Of a stretch of DNA of 8,406 bases, positions 1-6,133 are shown one piece after another. Position 1 is the first letter of the stretch; each line of letters opens with the position of its first letter. A model generated the notes under the pieces. That model was given only the letters and a program-made list of their open reading frames with translations, was not told where the DNA came from and made no database searches. Location of the stretch: positions 1 to 8,406 of the forward strand of contig CAMCBY010000162.1 of the NCBI GenBank assembly GCA_945873015.1, given 5' to 3'. The translations under genes and the position numbers were made by a program. Source of the stretch: Klebsiella pneumoniae (GTDB lineage Bacteria > Pseudomonadota > Gammaproteobacteria > Ga0077536).

Positions 1-194
1 GAAGGACGAATACGATAGAACCAGGTGCGACGGTTCTCGGCGCGCGCCGCGGTGAAGGCGGTGTAGCTGAATTTCTCGGCATACAAGCCAAGCGGCAGCT
101 GTTGCGGTGAGAACTGGCCGCGCGGCAGCGCGCCGGGCAAGGCCTCGCTTTCGAATTCGTTGCCGTAACCGCTGAGGTAGGAGAGTTCTTTCAT
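1..194 (-). CDS. hmgA: Homogentisate 1,2-dioxygenase, N-terminal part (gene runs off the left edge)
   Basis: This non-haem iron enzyme opens the ring of homogentisate to maleylacetoacetate in tyrosine/phenylalanine catabolism. The complement from the ATG at 194-192 reads 64 full codons starting MKELSYLSGYGNEFESEALP. It continues with GALPRGQFSPQQ, then GLYAEKFSYTAFTA, then ENRRTWFYRIRP. This is the family's N-terminal signature (YLSG-GNEFESEALPGALP, GLYAE, RRxWxYRIRPS). The start fits the family, whose YLSG block normally lies a few residues in, and AAGAG at 207-203 sits 8 nt upstream as a ribosome binding site. The iron ligands lie in the missing C-terminal part, so intactness cannot be judged. 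It is divergent from the Rieske oxygenase gene and shares a 109-bp intergenic region with paired palindromes, which suggests common control. Identification is very secure despite the truncation. Confidence 0.95.
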   Translation of the reverse strand, partial: MKELSYLSGYGNEFESEALPGALPRGQFSPQQLPLGLYAEKFSYTAFTAARAENRRTWFYRIRP

Positions 195-213
195 CGTCGC
201 CGCTCTTGATTGC

Positions 214-279
214 CGCACCGGTGGGCACCGGCTCGTGGTTATTATAGGCAGTGCCCGTGGTCGTCCGCCCACCGGTGCG
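214..279. promoter_or_regulatory. Paired palindromic sites (candidate operators) between hmgA and the Rieske gene
   Basis: A perfect 13-bp inverted repeat is visible: CGCACCGGTGGGC at 214-226 and its exact reverse complement GCCCACCGGTGCG at 267-279. Each arm contains the 8-bp palindrome CACCGGTG (216-223 and 270-277), with centres 54 bp apart, about five helical turns. A further CACCGG at 226-231 follows the first by exactly 10 bp. A nested GGGCAC (223-228) / GTGCCC (251-256) pair sits inside. The arms flank the AT-rich patch at 237-248, the best promoter candidate here. Two copies of a palindrome on one face of the helix around a divergent promoter is the usual layout for a dimeric repressor or activator, possibly with looping. 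The regulator is not encoded in the window and its family cannot be told. Repeat geometry is seen directly; operator function is inferred. Confidence 0.5.
241..246 (-). promoter_or_regulatory. Candidate -10 element (TATAAT on minus strand) for hmgA
   Basis: The minus strand reads TATAAT at 246-241, a perfect sigma-70 -10 hexamer in an otherwise GC-rich intergenic region. It would place a transcription start near 234, giving a leader of about 40 nt for hmgA. No recognisable TTGACA-like -35 lies 16-18 bp upstream, so transcription may depend on an activator. On the plus strand the same patch reads TATTAT (240-245), also a fair -10 for the Rieske gene. The patch may therefore serve both directions. 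Position only; no experimental support. Confidence 0.35.
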
Positions 280-303
280 CCACCTGCACGGAGACCGATG
301 CCG

Positions 304-1401
304 ATGTCCCAGTCCGAAACCACGGTGAGCAGCCAGGCTACAAGCGCGGCCCATGCCCGTGCGCAACTCGCCGATGCCAGTACGCCACTGGTGCGTAACG
401 CTTGGTATGTCGTGGCCTTGAGTGAGGAGGTCGGCCGCACACCGATGGCGCGCGATGTGATGGAGACCTCGCTGGTGTTGTATCGCAGCGAAGCCGGCGA
501 AGCCGTCGCGCTGCAGAACCGCTGTTGCCATCGTTCCTTTCCGCTCGCCCACGGCCGGCTTGAAGGCGACGCCATCCGCTGCGGTTATCACGGTCTGCTC
601 TATGCCCGCGACGGGCGCTGCATTGAAATCCCGATGCAGGACAAGATCCCGCCGCAGTTGTGCCTGCGCCGCTACCCGCTCATCGAACGCGCGCCGTTTG
701 TGTGGGCGTGGTTCGGTGCGCCAGACGCCGCCGATGAGAGCCTGTTGCCGCATCCCGCGTGGTTGGGTGCGCCGGACTGGGATATGTACATCGGCTACCT
801 GCCGATAGCGTCGAGTTATGTGCACATGCATGAGAATCTGCTCGATCTATCGCATCTGTCGTTTCTTCATCCCAACACTTTCGGTACGCCGGAATACGCG
901 CGTGCGCCGGTCGAGCTCGCCATCAAGGGGCAGGACATCCAGGTCTGGCGTCATGTCGAATGCCAGTTGCCGGACATCTATGCGGTGCCACTGCAATGGC
1001 AGGGTGCGCGTGCACGACGCAGTTCCGGATCGCAGTTCGTCGCGCCGGGGCTGCACGTCAATACCGGCTTGCTGCACAATCTCGAATTGCCCGACGCCGC
1101 GCAGCAACCACCGCCTACCATTCGTGTGGCGCAGATCATCACACCCGTTGATCGCACGCGCCTGCATTACTGGTTCGCCGGCTGTCGCAATTTTGCGCGT
1201 GGCCGCCCCGATATCGATGAGTTCATGCGCAACGCCCAAATTAAGGCATTCACCGAAGACCAGTTTGCGATGGAACAGATAGCGCGCATGCAGCACACAG
1301 ATTGCCACCAGCCATTCACCGAGATGCATATTCCGACCGATGCGGCGGGGCTCGCCATGCGCCGCCATCTGCGTGATCTGGTCGCGCGCGAGACGCCCTG
1401 A
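304..1401 (+). CDS. Rieske [2Fe-2S] aromatic ring oxygenase / O-demethylase-type oxygenase subunit
   Basis: Likely an oxygenase component that hydroxylates or O-demethylates an aromatic or polycyclic substrate in the cytoplasm, using electrons from a separate reductase. Numbered from the ATG at 304 (365 aa), the Rieske cluster ligands are C74-x-H76 and C93-x2-H96, with 16 residues between H76 and C93. The mononuclear iron motif N178-x2-D181-x2-H184-x4-H189 (ENLLDLSHLSFLH) and an acidic candidate third ligand, D319 in FTEDQF, have the same spacing as in VanA/dicamba monooxygenase-type enzymes. Length is also typical (about 340-370 aa). GGAGA at 290-294 is 9 nt from the ATG at 304 and only 3 nt from the in-frame ATG at 298, so 304 is preferred. 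The GTG at 235 would overlap the regulatory repeats. It is first of three plus-strand oxidoreductase genes. Family is secure; substrate unknown. Confidence 0.9.
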   Translation: MSQSETTVSSQATSAAHARAQLADASTPLVRNAWYVVALSEEVGRTPMARDVMETSLVLYRSEAGEAVALQNRCCHRSFPLAHGRLEGDAIRCGYHGLLYARDGRCIEIPMQDKIPPQLCLRRYPLIERAPFVWAWFGAPDAADESLLPHPAWLGAPDWDMYIGYLPIASSYVHMHENLLDLSHLSFLHPNTFGTPEYARAPVELAIKGQDIQVWRHVECQLPDIYAVPLQWQGARARRSSGSQFVAPGLHVNTGLLHNLELPDAAQQPPPTIRVAQIITPVDRTRLHYWFAGCRNFARGRPDIDEFMRNAQIKAFTEDQFAMEQIARMQHTDCHQPFTEMHIPTDAAGLAMRRHLRDLVARETP

Positions 1402-1450
1402 CGCTCTCTGGTTTTTAGCTCGATAAGGCAATACCCTCGAATCTCTTGCC

Positions 1451-1464
1451 GCGCCTCGCGGCGC
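1451..1464. repeat. Short GC hairpin upstream of the flavin monooxygenase gene
   Basis: GCGCC (1451-1455) and GGCGC (1460-1464) form a perfect 5-bp stem around a TCGC tetraloop, in the 91-nt gap between the Rieske gene and the next gene. No T-run follows, so it is not a convincing intrinsic terminator. It lies 13 nt before the ribosome binding site GGGGAG (1478-1483) and could affect mRNA stability or processing. An alternative register, CCGCG/CGCGG, is also possible. Such stems arise by chance in GC-rich DNA. Confidence 0.2.
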
Positions 1465-1492
1465 CGTGTTGGGTGCAGGGGAGATTTCAGCG

Positions 1493-2671
1493 ATGACGGA
1501 AAACTTGAAGGCCGCGCGTGCGGCCACGCGCAGCGCGCTGTTCGGTGGTATCGAAGCGCAGCGCGACAAACTGGCCGCTCACAGCGCGAAGGATGAAACC
1601 TTAGGCACCTTGTCGCCAGAATCTGTCGAAGCGCTGGTCGCGAGTGGTGTGTTGCGCATGAAACTGCCGCTGGTGCTCGGTGGTTTCGAAGCCGATCTCG
1701 TGACCCAGATGGAAGTACTGGAACGCCTCGCCATGATCAACCCGTCGGTCGGCTGGTGCGCGATGGTCGGCGCCACCAGCCTCGGCGTGCCCGGCGCATT
1801 TCTGGACGATGCGGGCATCGCCCGCATGTTTGCCGATGGCCGTACCCCGCGCGGCGCGATTGTGGTCACGCCGTCGGGCGTAGCGACGCCGGCAGAGGGT
1901 GGTTTTGTTTTGAACGGGCGTTGGGGGTTTGCCAGTGGCGTGCGCCACAGCGAATGGGTGGTGGCCCTCACGCGGGTTGAGAGCGTGTCGGCGGCGGCGC
2001 CCGAAATCTACTTCATGGTGTTGCCGACCATAGCGTGTGAGATTCAGGACAACTGGCAGGTGCTCGGACTCAAGGGCACGGGCAGTTGCGACATCGTGGT
2101 CAAAGACGTGTTCGTGGAAGCGGAGATGGCCTTCGCCGCCAGCGCCGCGCCGCGCCGGGGCGGTGCGCTCTATCGTATCGGTCTGCCCGCCTTTGTCGCT
2201 TATGAACATGCGGGTTTTGCGCTGGGTATTGCGCGCCGTGTGCTCGACGGACTGGTCGACATCATGCAGCACAAGCTGCGTGGTTATGCGCCGGGCGGCA
2301 CGTCGATGGCGGCGCGCGGTGCAGTGCAGCGCCTGATTGGCCATACCGAAATGCGCTTGCGCGCGGCCCGTGCGCTGAATGTCGAGGTCAACGAACAAGC
2401 CTACGACACGGTCGCAGCCGGCCACAGTCTGACGGCAGAGCAGCAGTGTGCGGTGCGCAGTGCTGCGACTTATGCCACCGAAGTAGCGGTCGAGGTGGTC
2501 AACGAAGCATTTCGTTACAGCGGCGCCAGCGCCATCTACGAAAGCCATTTTATGCAGACTTGTCTGCGTGATGTGACGGTGGCCGCGCAACATTACATGG
2601 TGGCCGATACGGCTTACGAACAACTGGGGCGCGCGCGGCTCGGCATGACCGATATCAACCCGATGGGTTGA
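1493..2671 (+). CDS. Acyl-CoA dehydrogenase-fold flavin-dependent monooxygenase (HsaA/DszC/HpaB-C2-like)
   Basis: Predicted group D flavin monooxygenase, which uses reduced flavin from a separate reductase to hydroxylate an aromatic or related substrate. Numbered from the ATG at 1493 (392 aa), it has an acyl-CoA dehydrogenase-type N-terminal helical domain (about 20-110). The beta domain has NGRWGFASGVRHSEW (141-155) and LGLKGTGSCDIVVKDV (191-206). The C-terminal bundle has FRYSGASAIYESHFMQ (340-355), then LRDVTVAAQHYMVADTAYE (358-376). The RDV-x4-QH signature is that of the HsaA/DszC/HpaB-like branch rather than true acyl-CoA dehydrogenases, whose catalytic glutamate region is not evident. 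GGGGAG at 1478-1483 lies 9 nt before ATG 1493; an in-frame GTG at 1466 lacks such a site. The gene follows the Rieske gene by 91 nt. No flavin reductase is nearby. A conventional dehydrogenase role is less likely but not excluded. Confidence 0.82.
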   Translation: MTENLKAARAATRSALFGGIEAQRDKLAAHSAKDETLGTLSPESVEALVASGVLRMKLPLVLGGFEADLVTQMEVLERLAMINPSVGWCAMVGATSLGVPGAFLDDAGIARMFADGRTPRGAIVVTPSGVATPAEGGFVLNGRWGFASGVRHSEWVVALTRVESVSAAAPEIYFMVLPTIACEIQDNWQVLGLKGTGSCDIVVKDVFVEAEMAFAASAAPRRGGALYRIGLPAFVAYEHAGFALGIARRVLDGLVDIMQHKLRGYAPGGTSMAARGAVQRLIGHTEMRLRAARALNVEVNEQAYDTVAAGHSLTAEQQCAVRSAATYATEVAVEVVNEAFRYSGASAIYESHFMQTCLRDVTVAAQHYMVADTAYEQLGRARLGMTDINPMG

Positions 2672-2731
2672 TCTTGTTCGACTGGCACGGCGGTGAGCGC
2701 GTAGAACACGTAGAAATCGAGGGGAGAAACA

Positions 2732-3763
2732 ATGGACTTATCACTATTGGTCACCGGTGCGGGCATGAGCATCGCTGAGTTGCTCACCATCGCACGCCAG
2801 GCGGACAGCGCCGGCTTTGATGGTTTCTACATGGCGGAAGTGCATCGTACCGGGTTCGTGCCGCTGACTGCGGTGGCCGGTGTCACGCAGCGTATGCGCA
2901 TCGGGCCTTATGTGCTGAACGCCTACGGACGCAGTCCGCTGTTGACCGGCATGTCGGCCATCGATCTGAACGAGGTCAGTGGCGGACGGCTGGTATTGGG
3001 CCTCGGTGGCGGCAATCGCATCATCAATGAAGTCTGGCAAGGCATTCCGCACACCCGCGTGTTGACCAAGATGACGGAGTACATCGAGATAGTGCGACGT
3101 ATGGCGGCGACACGGCTCGGCGGGCGTGTTGATTTCGATGGCGCGGTGCACAGCTGTCATTGGTCACCGGTCATCGACCCCGGCGAGCGGACCTTCCCCA
3201 TAGTGCTCGCGGCAGTGTTCCCGAGCATGCTGAAAATCGCGGCACGGGTCGCCGATGGCGTCGGCGGTGGCGCGACGCTCGGCGTTGACTATCTGCGCGA
3301 AGTGCTGCGCCCGCAGGCGGCCAAGGCGGCAGCCGATGCCGGACGCGACCCCGCGACGCTGCGCTGGTCAACGGTCGGCGTGATGGCCATGGACGATGAC
3401 CGCGAACGGGCGCGCGCCGCCGCGCGCGCCGCGTTATGTCATTTCTATGCGCCGCTGCCGCACCCCTATTACGAACACACCATGCGCGAACAGGGTTTTG
3501 GCGCAGCCGCCGACGCCGCGCTCGAACACATGCCGGCCGGCCGGCTTGAAGCGGCGATGGCAGCCATCCCCGATGCTTGTCTCGATACTTTGACGATCAG
3601 CGGTACGCCGGCCGAATGTCGCGCACGCATCGCGCAATACGTGGGCGTAGTGGACGAACTGCTGCTATTGAATGTGATGCCGCCGGCGGCCGGCAATACG
3701 GTGCTTGGCTACCAGCCGTTGATGACGCTGCCGGGTGCGCTCAGCGCGGCACTTCGAGCTTGA
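2732..3763 (+). CDS. LLM-class (bacterial luciferase-like) flavin- or F420-dependent oxidoreductase
   Basis: The 343-aa protein has the luciferase-like (beta/alpha)8 domain over most of its length. Signature segments are LLTIARQADSAGFDGFYMAE (17-36), RMRIGPYVLNAYGRSP (54-69) and the hallmark LNEVSGGRLVLGLGGGNR (79-96). FPIVLAAVFPSMLKIAARVADG (155-176) and TISGTPAECRARI near the C-terminus are also typical. Members are monooxygenases or reductases using FMNH2 or F420; the cofactor cannot be decided here, although FMN is more usual in Proteobacteria. GGGGAG at 2721-2726 precedes the ATG by 5 nt. It lies 60 nt after the flavin monooxygenase gene on the same strand, so co-transcription is likely. 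Its last 23 bp overlap the 3' end of a convergent 2OG oxygenase gene. Fold assignment is secure; reaction unknown. Confidence 0.85.
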   Translation: MDLSLLVTGAGMSIAELLTIARQADSAGFDGFYMAEVHRTGFVPLTAVAGVTQRMRIGPYVLNAYGRSPLLTGMSAIDLNEVSGGRLVLGLGGGNRIINEVWQGIPHTRVLTKMTEYIEIVRRMAATRLGGRVDFDGAVHSCHWSPVIDPGERTFPIVLAAVFPSMLKIAARVADGVGGGATLGVDYLREVLRPQAAKAAADAGRDPATLRWSTVGVMAMDDDRERARAAARAALCHFYAPLPHPYYEHTMREQGFGAAADAALEHMPAGRLEAAMAAIPDACLDTLTISGTPAECRARIAQYVGVVDELLLLNVMPPAAGNTVLGYQPLMTLPGALSAALRA

Positions 3764-4256
3764 ACGCGATGGTCACACGCAAGCCACCGAAGGCACGACT
3801 CGGTGGCCGCCCGGCGTGATCAATACGGGAATCGAAGAACAGCGCGCGATTGGGTGTCGGTAACCACGCACGGGCAATCTCGTCGCCGTCGTAGAACACC
3901 GTCTCGCCCTCCCACTCGCGCCGCCATTCGGGCATCGGATAGTAGAGCAGCGTGTAGGTCTGCTCGCGCAGGTCGTCTTTGTGCGGCTGCCCGCCCTGGC
4001 CAAATGTGTGGCCATTGGCGTAGACCCGCGCAACGCGCAGGGGCCGCTGTACGAGCCCTTCACAGATCGGCTGCGCGTGGCGCCACGCCGCTTCCAGCAG
4101 CGGTTCGCCGTCCAGATCCATTTTCCAGAATGGCAGTGAACGACCGACCATCGACACATTGCCGAACAACCAGCATGGCCGCTGCATCAATTCCCACACC
4201 TCCTCCTGTAACGCTTGAGGCAGCAGCGCCGGTAACACGGTCAGCACCGGACTCAT
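3741..4256 (-). CDS. Small Fe(II)/2-oxoglutarate-dependent oxygenase (prolyl-hydroxylase-like)
   Basis: A 171-aa protein with the double-stranded beta-helix 2OG oxygenase pattern. The iron triad is H92-x-D94 (GGQPHKDDL) and distal H147 (DSRIDHAGRPP), with R160 (GGLRVTIAFKL) as probable 2-oxoglutarate-binding arginine. YTLLYYPMPEWRREWEGETVF spans residues 101-121, where WEGET is the usual strand before the metal-distal half. It would couple 2OG decarboxylation to hydroxylation of an unknown substrate, small molecule or protein. The ATG at 4256-4254 overlaps the TGA of the upstream PKHD hydroxylase gene (ATGA), implying translational coupling; an in-frame GTG 4 codons upstream is less likely. 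The 3' end overlaps the convergent LLM gene by 23 bp. It resembles small prolyl 4-hydroxylase-like proteins but lacks the PKHD hydroxylase's conserved blocks, so it is not a recent duplicate. Family good, substrate unknown. Confidence 0.82.
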   Translation of the reverse strand: MSPVLTVLPALLPQALQEEVWELMQRPCWLFGNVSMVGRSLPFWKMDLDGEPLLEAAWRHAQPICEGLVQRPLRVARVYANGHTFGQGGQPHKDDLREQTYTLLYYPMPEWRREWEGETVFYDGDEIARAWLPTPNRALFFDSRIDHAGRPPSRAFGGLRVTIAFKLEVPR

Positions 4257-4924
4257 GTCTCGGCCCACATGCGCAGCAAGCCGTGGTAGCTGTTATTCAA
4301 CGCATTTAACTCAGCACTTTCGCCGTGACGCTCGTGCAGGCCGCCCATCGCGCGGTCCATCTGTTCAAGCAGCAGACGCCGCTGTGGATCGCGCACCAGA
4401 CTTTCCACCCAGGTGATGACGGCGAGGCGCACACCGCGTGTGACCGGTGCGACGCGATGCAGGAAATTGGGCGGGTAGGCAATCAGTGAACCGGCCGGTA
4501 ATTTCACTGCGCGTGTTTCGTGACCGGTGTTGATCATGAGTTCGCCACCGTCATAGCTGCTGGGCTCGGACAGGAACAAAGTAACCGCGACGTCGGTCCG
4601 CATCTGAGCGGGCGTCAGCATGATGGCGTTGTCGACATGTTCGCCGTATTGCATACCGGGCTCGTAGCGACTGAACATGGGCGGGTAGGCACGGCGTGGA
4701 AAGGCGGTGTGGTGGAATACAGTGCTGCGCTTCAAGGCCTCGAGCACGAGGCGCGCGCCGTCCTGCACTGCGGGGTGATCGGGCGGCAACTGCTGATTGT
4801 GTTTGACCGCGGCCGCGAGGCCTTGCGCAGTACTGCTGCCGGCGACCGGCGCGACCGCAGTGAACAGTGCCGTAAGCGTGGCGATTTCGTCCGCGTTCAG
4901 CACATGATCGATGCGATTCAGCAT
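4253..4924 (-). CDS. PKHD-type Fe(II)/2-oxoglutarate hydroxylase, YbiX/PiuC family
   Basis: The 223-aa protein matches the roughly 225-aa YbiX/PiuC family along its whole length. Landmarks in order are KHNQQL (41-46, family consensus K-NNQQ), FSRYEPGMQYGEHVDNA (84-100), MRTDVAVTLFLSEPSSYDGG (108-127), VKLPAGSLIAYPPNFLH (140-156) and PVTRGVRLAVITWVES (160-175). The C-terminus has an L-N-YH-LLR-W block. Iron ligands are H96, D98 and H156, and R166 should bind 2-oxoglutarate. In other bacteria the family is associated with iron-uptake genes and often iron-regulated, but no TonB receptor is present here. GAAGG at 4938-4934 is 9 nt before the ATG. It leads a two-gene operon with the smaller 2OG oxygenase and is divergent from the DUF2333 gene. 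Its physiological substrate is not established from sequence. Confidence 0.93.
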   Translation of the reverse strand: MLNRIDHVLNADEIATLTALFTAVAPVAGSSTAQGLAAAVKHNQQLPPDHPAVQDGARLVLEALKRSTVFHHTAFPRRAYPPMFSRYEPGMQYGEHVDNAIMLTPAQMRTDVAVTLFLSEPSSYDGGELMINTGHETRAVKLPAGSLIAYPPNFLHRVAPVTRGVRLAVITWVESLVRDPQRRLLLEQMDRAMGGLHERHGESAELNALNNSYHGLLRMWAET

Positions 4925-5076
4925 GGCGGTACGCCTTCGGTGTGATGGTCCGGATTATGTCCGAGCGGCTCCGGGCACACTAGCCGCAGCCGCCTGCGAA
5001 GTGCCGCATGCAAAGATAATTCTGACCTCGGCGCTTAGGGTAGGATGACCGACAGGACTAACGAGGTGGGTGAGCC
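4925..5076. promoter_or_regulatory. Divergent intergenic region between the 2OG oxygenase operon and the DUF2333 gene
   Basis: These 152 bp must hold the promoters for both directions. Visible elements are a minus-strand CATAAT (4959-4954), one mismatch from a -10 box, and a plus-strand GATAAT (5015-5020). TAGGAT at 5041-5046 is a possible plus-strand -10 for DUF2333. None has a good -35 at 16-18 bp. An inverted repeat, CCGGA (4950-4954) / TCCGG (4970-4974), surrounds a GAGC-G-GCTC element. AGATAATTCTGACCT (5014-5028) matches one arm of the 7-1-7 Fur consensus well and the other poorly. Individual elements are weak. Confidence 0.35.
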
Positions 5077-6105
5077 ATGAATGACGAACAGAGCGGCGAG
5101 ATGGGTTTGGAGCGCGACGGCAGTCCGCTGCGTAATGGCGTGGTGGCGCTGGTCGGCCTGCTCGTTGTGCTGACTGGGGCCTTGATGTTTTTTTGGGATG
5201 ACGAGCCGGCACTGTTCGATGTGCGGGCCGCGGCACGCAATCATGTCACGTCGGCGGACGATGCCAGTATCACCGGCGTGACTACCGTCGCGACCCTGGT
5301 GCAGGTGGCCGAAACCTTGCTCGACAAACGCGGCGGCTATCTGTCCAACGACCGCCTGCCGCCGGGCGTGCTGATGGATAACCTGCCGAACTGGGAATTC
5401 GGCGCGCTGACCCAGGTGCGCGATCTGGCTAAAGCGTTGCGCAACGATTTCAGCCGTTCGCAGACGCAGTCCAGCGAAGATGTCGATCTGTCGGTTGCCG
5501 AGCCGCAGTTCAATTTTGACAATGCTTCCTGGGTGCTGCCCAGGACCGAAGGCGAATACCGCAAGGCCATCACCGCCCTGCAGCGTTATCTGAATCGGCT
5601 GGTAGACGACAACCATGAAGATGCGCAGTTCTATGCGCGCGCCGACAACCTCGCCGACTGGCTTGCGATCGTCGAGAAACGCCTGGGCAGCCTGTCGCAG
5701 CGGTTGAGTGCTTCGGTGGGGGTGTCGCGGGTGAACGTCGATTTGGGCGGTGAAAGCAGTGGCGGTCAGTCCACGCCGCGCGCCGCGCAGATGGAGGTCA
5801 AGACACCGTGGAGCAAACTCGATGATGAATTCTACGAGGCGCGCGGCGCGACCTGGGCCTTGATTCAGTTTCTGCGCGCAATCGAAATCGATTGCCGTTC
5901 GGTGCTGGAGAAAAAGAACGCGCTGGTCAGCCTGCAACAGATCATTCGCGAGTTGGAATCGACCCAGGACACGGTCTGGAGCCCGGTCATTCTGAACGGC
6001 ACGGGATTTGGTTATGTCGCCAATCATTCGCTGGTGATGGCGTCATTCATTTCGCGCGCCAATGCGGCTGTGATCGATCTCAGAAATCTGCTTTCCAACG
6101 GCTGA
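5077..6105 (+). CDS. DUF2333 family inner-membrane protein
   Basis: Function is unknown; the family is recognised by sequence. The 342-aa protein has one N-terminal membrane segment (about 20-39, GVVALVGLLVVLTGALMFFW), followed by a large soluble domain probably facing the periplasm. Family blocks are LLDKRGGYLSNDRLPPG (81-97), NWEFGALTQVRDLAKALR (105-122), DFSRSQTQSSEDVDL (124-138), FNFDNASWVLPRTEGEYR (145-162) and FYARADNLADWLAIVEKRLG (185-204), then SLSQRLSASVG. Length is about that of the family. GAGGTG at 5063-5068 sets the ATG at 5077 with 8-nt spacing. The CoA-transferase-like pair starts 28 nt downstream, so read-through is likely, but DUF2333 genes are general chromosomal genes and adjacency may not mean shared function. 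Family assignment strong. Confidence 0.9.
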   Translation: MNDEQSGEMGLERDGSPLRNGVVALVGLLVVLTGALMFFWDDEPALFDVRAAARNHVTSADDASITGVTTVATLVQVAETLLDKRGGYLSNDRLPPGVLMDNLPNWEFGALTQVRDLAKALRNDFSRSQTQSSEDVDLSVAEPQFNFDNASWVLPRTEGEYRKAITALQRYLNRLVDDNHEDAQFYARADNLADWLAIVEKRLGSLSQRLSASVGVSRVNVDLGGESSGGQSTPRAAQMEVKTPWSKLDDEFYEARGATWALIQFLRAIEIDCRSVLEKKNALVSLQQIIRELESTQDTVWSPVILNGTGFGYVANHSLVMASFISRANAAVIDLRNLLSNG

Positions 6106-6133
6106 TGCGGGCGGCTGCGGAGAGGGTTGACAC

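Noticed and set aside
235..303. Upstream extension of the Rieske gene from GTG 235
   Set aside because: The extra residues are Pro/Arg/Ala-rich with no family match, the extension covers the inverted repeats, and a good ribosome binding site precedes ATG 304.
1427..1450. GGCAA/TTGCC inverted repeat after the Rieske gene as a terminator
   Set aside because: The stem is only 5 bp with a 14-nt loop, and no T-run follows. Too weak to call.
847..1569. Minus-strand open frame (240 codons) across the end of the Rieske gene and the start of the next gene
   Set aside because: It spans two plus-strand genes and their intergenic gap, with no recognisable domain or ribosome binding site.
1601..2623. 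Long minus-strand open frame (340 codons) opposite the flavin monooxygenase gene
   Set aside because: It is antisense to a well-supported gene, its translation (Arg/His-rich) resembles no family, and long antisense frames are expected in GC-rich coding DNA.
3532..3545. GCCGGCCGGCCGGC palindromic run inside the LLM gene
   Set aside because: It is explained by codons for Pro-Ala-Gly-Arg in GC-rich DNA, with no T-run or placement suggesting a terminator or site.
3679..3690. GCCGCCGGCGGC perfect palindrome near the end of the LLM gene, considered as a terminator stem
   Set aside because: It lies within coding sequence (Pro-Pro-Ala-Ala), has no loop or following T-run, and is about 70 bp before the stop codon.
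5035..6027. Minus-strand open frame (330 codons) antisense to the DUF2333 gene
   Set aside because: The plus frame carries the conserved DUF2333 blocks, membrane segment and ribosome binding site. The antisense product is a shadow with no family features.
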